Positions 1 to 9,940 are shown, counted from the stretch's first letter. The stretch: 64,000 nt of DNA from Roseiflexus sp. (GCA_017743475.1 JAGHYV010000001.1:186001-250000), one strand, 5' to 3'. Program-made: numbers and translations. The notes: a model not told the origin generated them from the sequence alone.

Positions 1-184
1 CGCCCAGACTGCGCGGTGTCTCTTCGGGCAGCGACGTGTAATCAATGGGTTCGCCGATCACAGCAATCTCAGGCAACGGCAGGTCGTCTGGTCGGTCAGT
101 GCGTCGTCGTCGCACAATGATCAATATGACTGTCACGATCAGCACTGCTCCGACAAATAACAGCGCAATGATCTCAGGCGACAT
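1..184 (-). CDS. Short single-pass membrane protein, partial (C-terminus off the window)
   Basis: Reading leftwards from the ATG at 182-184, the frame stays open to the window edge. It begins MSPEIIALLFVGAVLIVTVI, a hydrophobic segment of about 22 residues, followed by four arginines (stop-transfer or signal-anchor pattern) and then a polar, acidic stretch. This indicates an N-terminal membrane anchor with a cytoplasmic tail. The family cannot be named from 60 residues. It is transcribed divergently from the accD remnant, and the 200 bp between them would hold both promoters. Confidence 0.6.
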   Translation of the reverse strand, partial: MSPEIIALLFVGAVLIVTVILIIVRRRRTDRPDDLPLPEIAVIGEPIDYTSLPEETPRSLG

Positions 185-402
185 TGAGCGTCCAGGTCCT
201 TTCGATCAATACCAGCGTATGCTTGCAACCATTTCGTCTCGTTTGTGTCCTGCGGCTATCATATGACAACCCGGCGCGAGATGCAAGCAATATATGCGAT
301 ACCGATGTTGAGAAACTCTCTATCTTTCCTGCCAGAGTGTAAAATGTGGGAGCTATGCTATGATCACGCGACAACAGGTGCAAAGAATTCAGGGTGCGTA
401 GT

Positions 403-1302
403 ATGAAGGACCTGTTTCGTCGCGCGCCGAAGCGTTTTACGGCAGCGCGCATCGAGAATCAGGCAATCCCCGACAATATGTGGGTCAAATGCCCGTCCTG
501 CGGCGACCTGATCTATACCCGGCAGTTCAGTGACAATCTGAAAGCCTGCAAATGCGGCTATCACATTGCGTCTAACCGCGCGCGAGTGGCTTGGGTTGCT
601 CGATGATGGGTCGTTCGTCGAGTTCGATGCTGCCCTGGCGTCGGTCAATGCGCTGGGATTCGTGTCGCCACGGCATGTCTACGAACAGAAATTGAGCGAA
701 AGTCGGGGGCAGACCGGTCTGAACGATGCGCTGATCACCGGCAGCGGAGCGATCGACGGGATGCCGCTGTGCCTGTCAGTCACCGAATTCGAGTTTATCG
801 GCGGTTCGATGGGATGCGCCTATGGCGAGCGCTTGGCGCGCGTGATCGAGCGTGCCGCCGATGCGCGCCTTCCGCTTTTGACGATCAACGCCAGCGGCGG
901 CGCACGACAGGAGGAAGGTCGCTGGCGCTCCTCTAGATGGCAAAGGTCAACATAGCGCTGACGCGCCTTGTGTCCGCTGGTCAACCCCATATTGCCCTGC
1001 TGGTCGATCCGTACTATGGCGGTGTGCTGGCATCGTACACTTCGGTTGCCGATGTGATCATCGCCGAACCCGGCGCACGGATCGGCTTTGCCGGGCGACG
1101 GGTCATCGAGCAAACGATCCGCCAGAAACTGCCATCCTATTTTTTCCAGACTGCCGGATTCCTTCTGGAGCACGGCACGATCGATATGGTGACGCCGCGC
1201 AGCGAACTGCGGAGCGTCCTGTCAACCCTCTTGCGATTGTATCGTGATACGACTGTACACACGCCAGCAGCACAGTATGTTCCGACACTAAAGCGCACCT
1301 GA
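403..1302 (+). pseudogene. accD: Acetyl-CoA carboxylase carboxyltransferase beta subunit (accD), broken
   Basis: The pieces add up to AccD, the zinc-finger half of the carboxyltransferase that makes malonyl-CoA. The N-terminus (MKDLFRRAPKRFTA) and finger (CPSCG...CKCGYH) read from 403, the middle (LDDGSFVEFDAAL, then INASGGAR) from 566, and the C-terminus ([20 protein letters not shown]) from 937. Lesions: one extra T near 567 (CACATTGCG where CAC ATG CG is expected); a lost base near 917; an in-frame TAG at 934-936 where the family has Gln before MAK; and a second Cys pair reading C-K-C instead of CxxC, which suggests a lost codon. Several independent lesions argue for a real pseudogene rather than a sequencing slip. 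accA follows after 2 bp. Confidence 0.85.
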
Positions 1303-1304
1303 GG

Positions 1305-2182
1305 ATGACTATTCCAATGAAAACGTCAGCCTTGACTCCATGGGACAGAGTGCAACTGGCGCGCCATCCGCGCCGTCCGCATACTCTCGATTATGTGCGC
1401 GCCCTGTGCGACGCTTTCATCGAACTCCACGGTGATCGTCGCTACGGCGATGACCCGGCAATCGTCGGTGGACTGGCGCGATTCGCCGACCGTACTGTTA
1501 TGATTGTGGGGTATCAGAAAGGGAGTGACGCGCGCGAGAATGCGCGACGCAACTTCGGTATGGCATGCCCGAAAGGGTATCGTAAAGCGCTGCGCCTCTT
1601 TCGCCACGCCGAAAAGTTTGGCTTCCCACTAATCTGCTTTATCGACACGCCGGGCGCCGATCCGAGCACGGAATCAGAGGAGCGTGGTCAAGGGAATGCT
1701 ATTGCGGAAAATATTCTGACGCTTGCCGGGTTACGCGTTCCAATCGTTGCATGTGTGACCGGCGAGGGGGGAAGCGGCGGCGCACTGGCGCTTGGCGTCG
1801 CTGATCGGCTTCTGATGCTCGAGCATGCAATCTACTCTGTGGCAGCGCCGGAGGCGGCAGCATCAATTCTCTGGCACGACGCAGGCAAAGTGCCAGAAGC
1901 GGCAAGCGCAATGCGCATCACAGCACAGACCAGTACGACCTTGGGATCGCGGATGCGATCATTCCCGAACCGGAAGGCGGTGCGCACACTGATGCTGCTA
2001 CTGCGGCTGCGGCAGCGGGATCGGCATTGCGCGCAGCGCTTGATGCGCTGGTCGGGCTGCCAACCAACGTCCTGTTGCAGCGCCACTACGCCAGATACCG
2101 CATTATTGGACGCTTTCAGGAAAGCCAATCAATGCTGGACATACTTGCCATTGTTCCACCGCTTCCTTTCAAGGGATCGTAA
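1305..2182 (+). pseudogene. accA: Acetyl-CoA carboxylase carboxyltransferase alpha subunit (accA), frameshifted
   Basis: Clear AccA features read from 1305: the [20 protein letters not shown] start, [27 protein letters not shown] and [20 protein letters not shown] (oxyanion-type glycines). The ATG lies 2 bp after the accD stop, the usual accDA arrangement. Near 1925-1932 the frame is lost: the family-like tail ([20 protein letters not shown], then [11 protein letters not shown]) continues one frame over and stops at 2180-2182. The uninterrupted frame instead runs into a nonsense tail to 2249. Because the partner accD is also broken, the pair is probably a dead duplicate. An intact copy elsewhere in the genome is expected, since the enzyme is essential for fatty acid synthesis. 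Confidence 0.85.
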
Positions 2183-4229
2183 CACGGGTGAGAAGCAGTG
2201 CATCCTGCCCGGCATCGTCAGCTCGCTCCCCATCGGTTCGCAAAGGTAATCGGGAGAGGGTCTGCGGGTCGTAGACGCCAATCGCAAGGCAATAGGTTCC
2301 GGCGGGGAGATCAGGCGGTAGCGGGAAATGCTGCACCATCGAAATGTGTCTGCCTGGTTGCCATGCTCGCGGACGCCAGTGTTCCGTTCCCAGCGGAACA
2401 TCCACTTGTGCAACACGTTCGCCTACGCTATTCAGCAGGTGAATGAAGACCATATAGTCACGGTCGAGTTGTGCAATCGCCTGCCACACTAGCGTGATTG
2501 TCAACGCCCCGGACGCGCGAACAGCGGATGTATCGAGGCTGTATCCATGGAGGTGAACCATATCGCCGAAATCTGTATCCAGCACTTCAGTGACCGGCGG
2601 CGGAACGTGATAGATATAGGCATAGTCAATACCATGGATCTGGACGATATGGATCGGCTTCAGACGCTGTAATGGGGCATGCAGTTCCGGTCGCGTGTTA
2701 CGCTGAATCTGGTCAATATATGTTACCGCATAATCAACGCGCAGCGGATTTTGAATAGCCTGGAGCGGCGCAACCCCTGCTGGCGCAAACGGACTCAGGA
2801 CAGCCTGGTAGAACACGGCGATCGGGCGCTCCCTGCCATCTGGTTGAGCGGCAATGAATTCAGCCGCAAGTTCCAGCCCCTCTCCCCAACCAATCGGCAG
2901 AACCTGTTCGGCTACTGCACCGCCACCGATCAGCGGGTTGTAGTACGCCAGATAATAGGGATGGTACCGGATCAGGTTGACGACCAGTGCCATTATTACC
3001 AGCCCATAACCCGCCATTTTCCACAGATGCGTGACGCCAAAATGTTCGTTGACTATTGCGATGATCGTACTACGTCCCCGGTTGCTCAGAAGATCGTATC
3101 CACGGGAGAACCCGGCTGCCGCCAGGATGGTCAGCGCAGGGAAGACCGGCAGCGCATAGCGGTCGAATTTTTTTGCCATAACGCTGATTGCTGCAACAAA
3201 AAGAACGATAAACACTGCCAGCAGTAGCAAGGGACGATTGGCATCCTTCCATGCGTCTTTCCCATCACGCACGATAAAGCCGACCCAGATTAGCACGCCG
3301 ATCAGCGTCCACGGCGCCAGGCGGAACGGTATCGCCACCAGGTAGAAGAGTGGTCCGGGATCGGCAACGGCGCGACCGAAGAAGAAGTTCCCCCAAGGGT
3401 GCGGCGCTCCGCCATCAAAGAGAATCTCGCTCACGACGCCCCAGGTTGTCGCAAGCGGTCGCACCCACATAGCAGGCCAGAGCGCGATCCAGACAAGCGC
3501 TGCCATGCCGCACCACACTGCCATGGGCGGAATGCAACGCACCATCGTCATCACCACAGAACGGACGGTAAGCGTCGATGGCAGACCCTGCCCAATGACT
3601 ACAACCAGCCCTGCCAGCGGCGCCAGCAGCAGCGCGGGTGATTTGGTCAGCAACCCTAGACCGGCGACGAGACCACTGGCAATCCACCACGGCGATTGGA
3701 CAAAACTGCGCGCGTCGCTCTGGAGTGCCACCAGCATCAGCAGCAGGCTAAGCGTCATCAGGGATGTCAGGGTTGCATCCATGTGAAACAGTTGCGAGTG
3801 AGCGACCAGAAACGGCTCGCCGATCCAGAGCAGCGCCGCTAAGAGCGCAATGGTTCGACCGGTCAGGCGCTCTAGAAGCGGGTATGCCAGCGCAAGCGCA
3901 AGCGCCGTGATCGTGGCAGCCGGTAACCGCATGATAGTATAGAAGGTCGCCGGGTGTTCCTGGAGGATCTCGGCTGCGGTCAGAGCCTGGTAGATCGTGT
4001 GCCCCAGAGTGCCAAGCCACAGCGTTGTGACTGCCGGATGCCCAAAGTAGAAGGTGTCAGCGAAGTTGCCGGTAGCGACTGCGGTTGCGAATCGCCTGGA
4101 GAGCGATATCCAGTGGTAGGCTTCATCAACAGTGAGAAAACGTCCATTGGGCCAGCGCGCTGCCATTGCCAGAGCAAGAAGCACGACTGGCGTCGCTGCT
4201 CGATGCAGGACCTGACTAGGACCTGTCAC
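2169..4229 (-). CDS. GT39/ArnT-type integral membrane glycosyltransferase
   Basis: 686 residues. The N-terminal 450 residues contain about ten to twelve hydrophobic segments. An acidic pair follows the first membrane segment ([15 protein letters not shown]), as in dolichyl- or undecaprenyl-phosphate sugar:protein/lipid transferases (PMT, ArnT, GT39/GT83). The motif [17 protein letters not shown] resembles the GHPP..Y loop of these families. The C-terminal 200 residues are soluble and beta-rich, probably extracytoplasmic, and resemble those of the second GT39-like gene at 26953. The likely role is transfer of a lipid-linked sugar to a cell-surface acceptor. The 3' end overlaps the accA remnant by 14 bp, convergently. 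Confidence 0.75.
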   Translation of the reverse strand: MTGPSQVLHRAATPVVLLALAMAARWPNGRFLTVDEAYHWISLSRRFATAVATGNFADTFYFGHPAVTTLWLGTLGHTIYQALTAAEILQEHPATFYTIMRLPAATITALALALAYPLLERLTGRTIALLAALLWIGEPFLVAHSQLFHMDATLTSLMTLSLLLMLVALQSDARSFVQSPWWIASGLVAGLGLLTKSPALLLAPLAGLVVVIGQGLPSTLTVRSVVMTMVRCIPPMAVWCGMAALVWIALWPAMWVRPLATTWGVVSEILFDGGAPHPWGNFFFGRAVADPGPLFYLVAIPFRLAPWTLIGVLIWVGFIVRDGKDAWKDANRPLLLLAVFIVLFVAAISVMAKKFDRYALPVFPALTILAAAGFSRGYDLLSNRGRSTIIAIVNEHFGVTHLWKMAGYGLVIMALVVNLIRYHPYYLAYYNPLIGGGAVAEQVLPIGWGEGLELAAEFIAAQPDGRERPIAVFYQAVLSPFAPAGVAPLQAIQNPLRVDYAVTYIDQIQRNTRPELHAPLQRLKPIHIVQIHGIDYAYIYHVPPPVTEVLDTDFGDMVHLHGYSLDTSAVRASGALTITLVWQAIAQLDRDYMVFIHLLNSVGERVAQVDVPLGTEHWRPRAWQPGRHISMVQHFPLPPDLPAGTYCLAIGVYDPQTLSRLPLRTDGERADDAGQDALLLTRVTIP

Positions 4230-4386
4230 AAGCCCTCCTTGAGTAAGAATCGTCGTCGGTGCGATACCCTGGACAGGTGAAGGCTACCTCCCACTGGTAG
4301 GAGGTATCGTCGCTTTGCACGTAACGACGATTCTGGTCTGTTATCCTGAACTGAGGAACAAGACGAACGACAATAACTGTTGTGCC

Positions 4387-4623
4387 TTAACGAGAAGAGC
4401 GCACGGTTGAGGTTTCTTCGTCGGTGCTACGTGGTTCGCCGGAAGGTTCGGCTTTCACGCGCATCCCGACAATCAATGTGCCGAAGAGAAGCACAGCCAT
4501 CGCAACAAATACCGCGATGGTGAGGAGCGACTCGCTTTTCGCAAGTTCAAACCCCAATGCGACAAATGGAAACACTGCCAGCAGAATAGCAATCGCTGTC
4601 CAGAGGCGATCGAATGTATTCAT
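4387..4623 (-). CDS. Small two-helix membrane protein
   Basis: 78 residues from the ATG at 4621-4623, preceded by GGAG about 7 nt upstream. Two hydrophobic helices (IAILLAVFPFVALGFEL and LLTIAVFVAMAVLLFGTLIV) are followed by a polar, acidic C-terminus. No family is recognised. A longer in-frame start upstream would run into the transposase-like gene and lacks a better ribosome site. It lies 79 bp downstream of that gene on the same strand. Confidence 0.55.
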   Translation of the reverse strand: MNTFDRLWTAIAILLAVFPFVALGFELAKSESLLTIAVFVAMAVLLFGTLIVGMRVKAEPSGEPRSTDEETSTVRSSR

Positions 4624-4702
4624 AACACTACTCCGCGTTCTCCCTCTCGACTCCTTCTGGGACATATAGTACCACAACTTTTGCGGAAAGGGACAAGGTG
4701 TG

Positions 4703-6391
4703 TCACCCTTGAAACTGATAGATCTCGAACGGCAACGCCAGCAGATGCAGTACACGCTGTTGCAGCGGCGATAGCGGTGTCATGCTGGAAGGATCATGAT
4801 GGAAGCCAGGAGCGAAGGTCATATCACGAAAAGCGTTGAGCAGACGCTCGCTGGTGATCCGCGACACACTTCGCCCGTTGTCCCGGTTGGAGGAGAGGGT
4901 GAATACGCCTTCCTCAATCAACCGGCAGCGCGCGATGGCTTCGAGCGAGGCGAGTGCGCGTAACCCAAGTGAGAGCAGGCGTATCAGCCCGGTTTCCAGT
5001 TCTGGCGAGCATACGTCGTGTGGCGCCAGCGAGATTGGACGCCCATGCAGGCGCTCGAAGCCTGATGCAGGAGGGAATGTCAGCGAGAGCATCTGATCCC
5101 TGGTAGGTTCCGGCGGGGTGATATTGGAACCAAATATCTGCCACCCCAGGCTTTGCACCGCTCGACTCAGCGCATCGGTATCGACCGACACGTTTATACG
5201 CACATTGCGCTCAACACGTACGCTGGTTGGTCGCCCCCGATACCGGCGCACCGCACGCTCCTCGATCTGCTCATCGAAGTCCAGGCGCAGAAGCCCCCGT
5301 ACCTGATAACTGTCGAGAATGGCATTAGCGGCTTCACGCAGAGCCTCAATAGTACGGGGACGGCGCCTCCCTCGTTTGCGCTCGCCAAGCGCCAGCAATG
5401 CCGCGTGCGCGCGTGTCAGACGTGCGCGTAATGCTTCCTCCGAGATACGTGCGTGGTTTGGTGCACGAATAGCGATCCGTCGCTCGTTCCAAACAACAGT
5501 GCTGCCGTCGAGATCGACTCGCATCGGGGTAAACCACTCAATGCCATCGCTGAAAGGAGAGGCGGGCGGATCCTGATCGTCTGCTGGCGAGAATGGCGTC
5601 CGGTGTGCTGATCGAGCATCATCGAGCGGGGCATCCAAAATGGACGGAGGATCTGGCAGCAGGCAAAGATACTCGTGGTTGTACTGATGGATCGCGCCGC
5701 GGAATTCAACTGCGGTGAGGGCTTCGCCAATGAAGCGGTATCGTTGTGGCGGCAGGTTCTGACTTATCTGCTCCACGAGATTGTAGAACGACGCAGGGTG
5801 CGTGCGCTCGTGTGAGAAGGAGTACAGTACGAGCGGTATGTTCATCGGGTCGAGCATTGCCAGTGCTATCGGTTGCCGTGACACCCCGGCGCGCCAGAGA
5901 TGGGCCTGATTAACCAGGAACAGCCCGTTCGGTGAGATATGCCACATCCGACCTTCATAGATGCGCACGTGGATCTGTTCTATTGCCCATGCCCATGTAT
6001 CGAGCATGTGATGATTGAGATCGTGCTCAATCGCCTGCCACTGGTGATCGCAGCTAAGTCCAACCAGGAGATCATGAAGCCGATCAATATCGACATCAAT
6101 GGGAGTAATCTCGCTGCCGATACACCAATGAAGTGTTCTGGATCGGCTCGATACCCACCGCTGAATTGCTCTGTCTTTGTGGTCGCTACACGACAGGATG
6201 TAGGTCAACCAGACGACAGCAGTCCAGCCAGAGGTGAGATTGCCCCAGTAGGCGTGGGTGGGAATGTGCCGGTCAAGGATGTGCGGAATGCCTATACGGC
6301 GCATATGGGCAATGAGAAGCGGAATGTCGTCGCTGTGCTCGGCAGTGAGCATCAGCATCTCTGGACGTTTATGCGTGTGAAGCATGGGCAT
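4703..6391 (-). CDS. IS1634/IS4-type transposase homologue without DDE residues (possibly domesticated)
   Basis: About 560 residues from the ATG at 6389-6391; an upstream in-frame ATG at 6478 is less likely. The N-terminus (HSDDIPLLIAHMRRIGIPHI, then WTAVVWLTYILS) matches the DUF4277-type head of IS1634-group transposases. LAMLDPMNIPLVLYSF and YEYLCLLP-like segments fit the RNase H-like core. GFERLHGRPISLAP and GLIRLLSLGLRALASLE fit the C-terminus, and the end (SPLQQRVLHLLAL) is also family-like. From memory of the family, the three catalytic acids should sit in RxDSTT, in VGDxKM and before the RLKG motif. Here those sites read RIYEGRMW, IGEALTAV and FPPASGFERLHG. No terminal inverted repeats are evident around it. 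A full-length open frame without the catalytic triad suggests either very recent death or a retained non-transposase role. Confidence 0.6.
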   Translation of the reverse strand: MPMLHTHKRPEMLMLTAEHSDDIPLLIAHMRRIGIPHILDRHIPTHAYWGNLTSGWTAVVWLTYILSCSDHKDRAIQRWVSSRSRTLHWCIGSEITPIDVDIDRLHDLLVGLSCDHQWQAIEHDLNHHMLDTWAWAIEQIHVRIYEGRMWHISPNGLFLVNQAHLWRAGVSRQPIALAMLDPMNIPLVLYSFSHERTHPASFYNLVEQISQNLPPQRYRFIGEALTAVEFRGAIHQYNHEYLCLLPDPPSILDAPLDDARSAHRTPFSPADDQDPPASPFSDGIEWFTPMRVDLDGSTVVWNERRIAIRAPNHARISEEALRARLTRAHAALLALGERKRGRRRPRTIEALREAANAILDSYQVRGLLRLDFDEQIEERAVRRYRGRPTSVRVERNVRINVSVDTDALSRAVQSLGWQIFGSNITPPEPTRDQMLSLTFPPASGFERLHGRPISLAPHDVCSPELETGLIRLLSLGLRALASLEAIARCRLIEEGVFTLSSNRDNGRSVSRITSERLLNAFRDMTFAPGFHHDPSSMTPLSPLQQRVLHLLALPFEIYQFQG

Positions 6392-6522
6392 CGACCTGTC
6401 TCTCAGGACCGGATTTCGGGATGCAGCGTGGCATCTCGCTGATGATAGTATCAATGTAGAATGACCGCCCCTTTTCAATTTCCTCTGTGGACGTGAACGT
6501 TTATTAAGACCAGGTTACGGTG

Positions 6523-6528
6523 TATAAT
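6523..6528 (+). promoter_or_regulatory. TATAAT -10 box placed for a leaderless mRNA
   Basis: A perfect TATAAT ends 7 nt before the ATG of the M16 peptidase, so transcription should begin at or one base before the start codon. No purine-rich ribosome site fits between. The -35 region is weak. Confidence 0.55.
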
Positions 6529-6535
6529 TGACGAT

Positions 6536-7831
6536 ATGCTAGACTATCCGCCACCGCCACAACTCTACACGCTGCCTGGTGGCTTGCGTGTGCTAATCGA
6601 GGCGCTGCCGTATGCGCACTCAGTGTCGGTCGGTTGCTTCGTAAGTGTTGGCGCCGGTCATGAAGCGCGCCATGAGAGCGGCATTGCGCACTTTATTGAG
6701 CATATGCTCTTCAAAGGCACGCAGCGCCGACCATCGCCCAAGTTGATCGCCGATGCCATCGAGGGTGTCGGCGGTACGCTGGATGCCTATACTGGTTTCG
6801 AGTCGACGGTCTACTACGCCAAAGTCGCCGATATCTATTTCGACCGTGCGATCGATGTGCTTGCGGATATGCTGATCGCTCCGCGCTTCGATCCGCTCGA
6901 CATCGAAAAAGAGCGGCGCGTGATCACCGAGGAACTGCATCAGACCGAAGACACGCCTTCGGAACTGGTGCATCTGGTTCTCGACGCTGCCATGTGGGGC
7001 GACCAGCCGTTGGGACGCGACATTGCTGGCAGTGAGGAGACAATCGCTGCGTTCCATGCCGAACAGATCGTTTCGTTCTGGCGGGCGCATTACACCAAAC
7101 GGAATATGGTCATTTCGATCGCCGGGCACATCGACGTGCAGCGCGCGCTCGATGCAGTAGCAGTCGCATTCGACGCATTGCCGGAAGGCTCGCCAGCAGT
7201 GTTGCTGCCCAGCCAACCGCCGCGCCCTGGTCCGGCGGTAACGTTGCGCAGCGACAACAACGAGCAAGGGAATTTCTGCATCGGTTTCCGCGGCGTATCC
7301 CACAACGACCCGGATCGTCGTGCGTTGCTGGTCTTCGACACTGTGATCGGCGGCGGCGCATCATCCCGCCTGTTCCAGGAGATCCGCGAAGAACGAGGAC
7401 TGGCGTACAACATTGGCAGCTACAGCCGCGAATACCACGATACAGGGAAGTGGGTCATCTTCGGTAGCGTGGAACCGCGGTATGTGTACGAGTGTATTGC
7501 GACTGTGATGAGAGAATTGCGCCGCGCGCGCGTCGAAGGGATCACCGCTGAAGAACTGGCGCAGGTCAAGGAGCAGGTCAAAGGAGGCATACTCCTTTCG
7601 CTAGAGGATACCTGGGCGATTGCGTCGCGCAACGGGTCGCATCAACTGCGCTACGGACGCGTTATTCCCATCGAACAGGTCGTTGCCGAGGTTGAAGCCG
7701 TATCGCGAGACGATGTGCTGCGCGTCGCCCAACGGGTGCTGCGTGACGACCATCTGCACTTGGCGGTCATCGGTCCGTATGATGATGCCGCCGATCTTGA
7801 GAACTTGCTCACTGTAGAGCGTCCTCTATGA
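6536..7831 (+). CDS. M16 family zinc peptidase (processing-peptidase-like)
   Basis: 431 residues, the usual length for bacterial PqqL/YmxG-type processing peptidases. The inverted zinc motif HxxEH is HFIEH at residues 52-56, followed about 76 residues later by the third ligand in VITEELHQTED (around 132). The inactive second domain contains the family's GGGASSRLFQEIREERGLAY at about residues 277-296. No signal peptide is visible, so a cytoplasmic or membrane-associated location is likely. It probably degrades or processes small peptides; the substrate cannot be told from sequence. A TATAAT box immediately upstream suggests leaderless translation. rnpB follows on the same strand about 50 bp downstream with its own promoter. 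Confidence 0.93.
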   Translation: MLDYPPPPQLYTLPGGLRVLIEALPYAHSVSVGCFVSVGAGHEARHESGIAHFIEHMLFKGTQRRPSPKLIADAIEGVGGTLDAYTGFESTVYYAKVADIYFDRAIDVLADMLIAPRFDPLDIEKERRVITEELHQTEDTPSELVHLVLDAAMWGDQPLGRDIAGSEETIAAFHAEQIVSFWRAHYTKRNMVISIAGHIDVQRALDAVAVAFDALPEGSPAVLLPSQPPRPGPAVTLRSDNNEQGNFCIGFRGVSHNDPDRRALLVFDTVIGGGASSRLFQEIREERGLAYNIGSYSREYHDTGKWVIFGSVEPRYVYECIATVMRELRRARVEGITAEELAQVKEQVKGGILLSLEDTWAIASRNGSHQLRYGRVIPIEQVVAEVEAVSRDDVLRVAQRVLRDDHLHLAVIGPYDDAADLENLLTVERPL

Positions 7832-7864
7832 ATGCAGCCTGCTGCTCCGCGCGTACGCCGCATG

Positions 7865-7873
7865 TGCTACAAT
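7865..7873 (+). promoter_or_regulatory. Extended -10 promoter of rnpB
   Basis: TGCTACAAT fits TGnTAnnAT; predicted start at about 7880-7881, which is where RNase P RNA pairing begins. Confidence 0.55.
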
Positions 7874-7880
7874 AGATATG

Positions 7881-8338
7881 GGATCGAGATTCGGCAACGA
7901 GCCGCCGCTGGAGCGATCCTCCAGAGGAACTTCCCGACTCCCCGCCTGCCGCAAGGCAGAACGTCGCCCTGCGAAACAGCAAGCGGGGGCACGCAGGTGG
8001 TAACGCCTGCGTGACGCAAGACGGCAACAGAGAGCAGACCCGCCGATGGCTCCTTCGGGAGATCAGGTAAGGGGTGAAAGGGTGCGGTAAGAGCGCACCG
8101 GCGTCGGCAGCAATGCTGGCGGCCAGGCGACTGCGCCGACGATGGGGAGCAAGGTGTGTGGGGCGGGCTTATCGTGTGGGAGCGACATATGTCGCGTGAT
8201 CACCACCGCGCTCGCTCACATCGCAGCCGCGACGGTGAAGGTGGGCAACACCCGCCAGGCTAGGAGCGGCCCGCGCAGTGCGCGGAGAGAGATGGCGGCG
8301 AACAACAGAATCGGGGGTACGGTTGCCGACTCGCTGAC
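7881..8338 (+). ncRNA. rnpB: RNase P RNA (M1 RNA, class A)
   Basis: This is the catalytic RNA that trims 5' leaders from tRNA precursors. The near-invariant core is readable: GAGGAACTTCCCGACTCC (P4 5' strand region) at about 7924, and GGGTGAAAGGGTGCGGTAAG followed by AGCGCACCGGCG (J11/12 region) at about 8071-8103. Near the 3' end, ACAGAATCGGGGGTACGG stands where ACAGAA..GGCTTA is usual. The ends pair as stem P1: TCGGCAAC at 7891-7898 with GTTGCCGA at 8322-8329. A length of about 450 nt is at the long end for the class. It is flanked by its own extended -10 promoter and an intrinsic terminator. Confidence 0.93.
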
Positions 8339-8339
8339 C

Positions 8340-8370
8340 GGGCGGGAGTAGAGTGCTTCCGCCCGTTTTT
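8340..8370 (+). terminator. Intrinsic terminator of rnpB
   Basis: GGGCGGGAG pairs with CTTCCGCCC across a 7-nt loop, followed by GTTTTT. Confidence 0.8.
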
Positions 8371-8448
8371 GTTGCAGCCTCCAGTATTTGACGACATCTA
8401 TCAATCGCGTTACGATAACGCCGCATCGTCGAAATCGTTGGAGCCGTT

Positions 8449-9672
8449 GTGCACCTGTTCCTTTGCAGCATCCTGCAGTGGTTCGAGCGCAGGTTGATCA
8501 GTGCCTATCCAGAGAATGTCCGCGCCAACATTCGCATCGAACTGCTGGCTTCGTTCTGGTACGGTCTCTTCTTTGCTGCTAGTCTGACGTTCTTTCCGGT
8601 TATTCTGCGTCGTTTAGGAGCTACCCCCTTCGAACTAGCGCTGTATGTCGTCTTCAGTTACATTGGTCAGACCCTGTCGCCGCTCAGTTTGATGCTGCTG
8701 CGGCATATGGCGCCGATTCGCTTCTCGGTGATCGCCTGGTCGTTCGCACGCGGCGTGCTCTTTTTTGGAGCGCTTTCGAGCAACACGCTCTGGTTACTGG
8801 CGCTCGCAGCACTGTTTTGGATTGCTGAGGCGCTGCCATCACCAGCATATGCGCGCATCATGCAGCAGATCTACTCGCCACGCTACCGTGGACGCGCTAT
8901 GTCAACAGTGCGGATTGGCGTCGCAATCGTGGTGCTGATTGCAACACCAATTGCGGGTTGGGCGCTTGATCAGGTGGGACATCCCCCTCTCTTTGCACTG
9001 GCTGCAATCTTCGGTGTTGTTTCGAGCCTGATCTTCTCGTGCGTTCGCCCGATCGATGGCACTGCGGAACCAGAGAATCCGCCAGCACTTCGTGCATTGC
9101 TGCCGATTGTGCGCCACGACCGCCGTTTTGCACTCTACCTGCTGGTTCTGACAATCTATGGTTTCGGCGCCGTGATGGCGCTCCCCTTCTACCCGGTGGT
9201 GCAGGTGACGAAACTCCACCTCTCGTACACAACCATTGGCTATTTGAATCTGGTGCAATCGCTCTGCTGGCTGACAGGATTCTTCGTATGGGGGCGTCTG
9301 CTCGACCGGTACGGTCCGTTGTGGGTATTGCGCCTCAGCATTCTCCTGGCAGCCTTCGTGCCGCTAACCTACATCTGGGCTAGTAATGCCTGGATGTTGC
9401 TGCCCGCGTTCATCTGCCAGGGTTTGATGCAGGGCGGTTTCGAATTGGGGATCACCACCGGCGCTATCGACCTGGCAAAACGGGGGCATGTGATGGAGTA
9501 CACTGCACTTCAGACGGCAACGATAGGAGTACGTGGCATGCTGGCCCCGCTGACGGGGGCAGCGCTCCTCAGCGCGGGTACATCCGAAACCCTGGTGTTG
9601 GGTCTTGCCGTTGGGTTGGTGGCAGGATCGTGGGTTCTGATCGGCGCGGTGCGGCTGCCACGTACTCCGTAA
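8449..9672 (+). CDS. Major facilitator superfamily transporter
   Basis: 407 residues starting with GTG. Twelve hydrophobic segments can be counted. The loop between the second and third segments is short and basic. The central cytoplasmic loop (about residues 190-220) carries a polar stretch (CVRPIDGTAEPENPPALRAL), and the second half repeats the fold with WGRLLDRYGPLWVL, the MFS loop-8/9 motif. YRGRAMSTVRIG resembles the permease signature after helix 4. The substrate is unknown. It stands at the head of a polysaccharide-associated stretch, so export of a surface metabolite is possible but unproven. Confidence 0.8.
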   Translation: MHLFLCSILQWFERRLISAYPENVRANIRIELLASFWYGLFFAASLTFFPVILRRLGATPFELALYVVFSYIGQTLSPLSLMLLRHMAPIRFSVIAWSFARGVLFFGALSSNTLWLLALAALFWIAEALPSPAYARIMQQIYSPRYRGRAMSTVRIGVAIVVLIATPIAGWALDQVGHPPLFALAAIFGVVSSLIFSCVRPIDGTAEPENPPALRALLPIVRHDRRFALYLLVLTIYGFGAVMALPFYPVVQVTKLHLSYTTIGYLNLVQSLCWLTGFFVWGRLLDRYGPLWVLRLSILLAAFVPLTYIWASNAWMLLPAFICQGLMQGGFELGITTGAIDLAKRGHVMEYTALQTATIGVRGMLAPLTGAALLSAGTSETLVLGLAVGLVAGSWVLIGAVRLPRTP

Positions 9673-9940
9673 TATTGATCGATCAGGATGTATTCTTGCC
9701 AGGGCTCCCCATGGTCGTTCTGGAATGTTCCTGGCATTCTGGGACGATACGCGTCCGCGCACTGCCCGGATAAGCGGACGTCTCGCCCGCACGCAGCGAT
9801 GCGATCCATACTATAGAAGCAAGGGGATCGTGCTCTCCGTTGTCCCACGAGGGCAGAACACCCTTCGCTCCATAGTACACAGCGCGGATGGTGAACGAAC
9901 ACTGATGGAGCTTTTGTTTTACCAAATTTGACATAGTGCA

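Noticed and set aside
174-648. Two open frames on the minus strand opposite the accD start
   Set aside because: They are antisense to clear accD coding sequence, and their translation has no family-like features.
8142-8471. Several ORFs of 60-100 codons across 7832-8471
   Set aside because: They lie within RNase P RNA, whose core motifs and P1 pairing explain the sequence.
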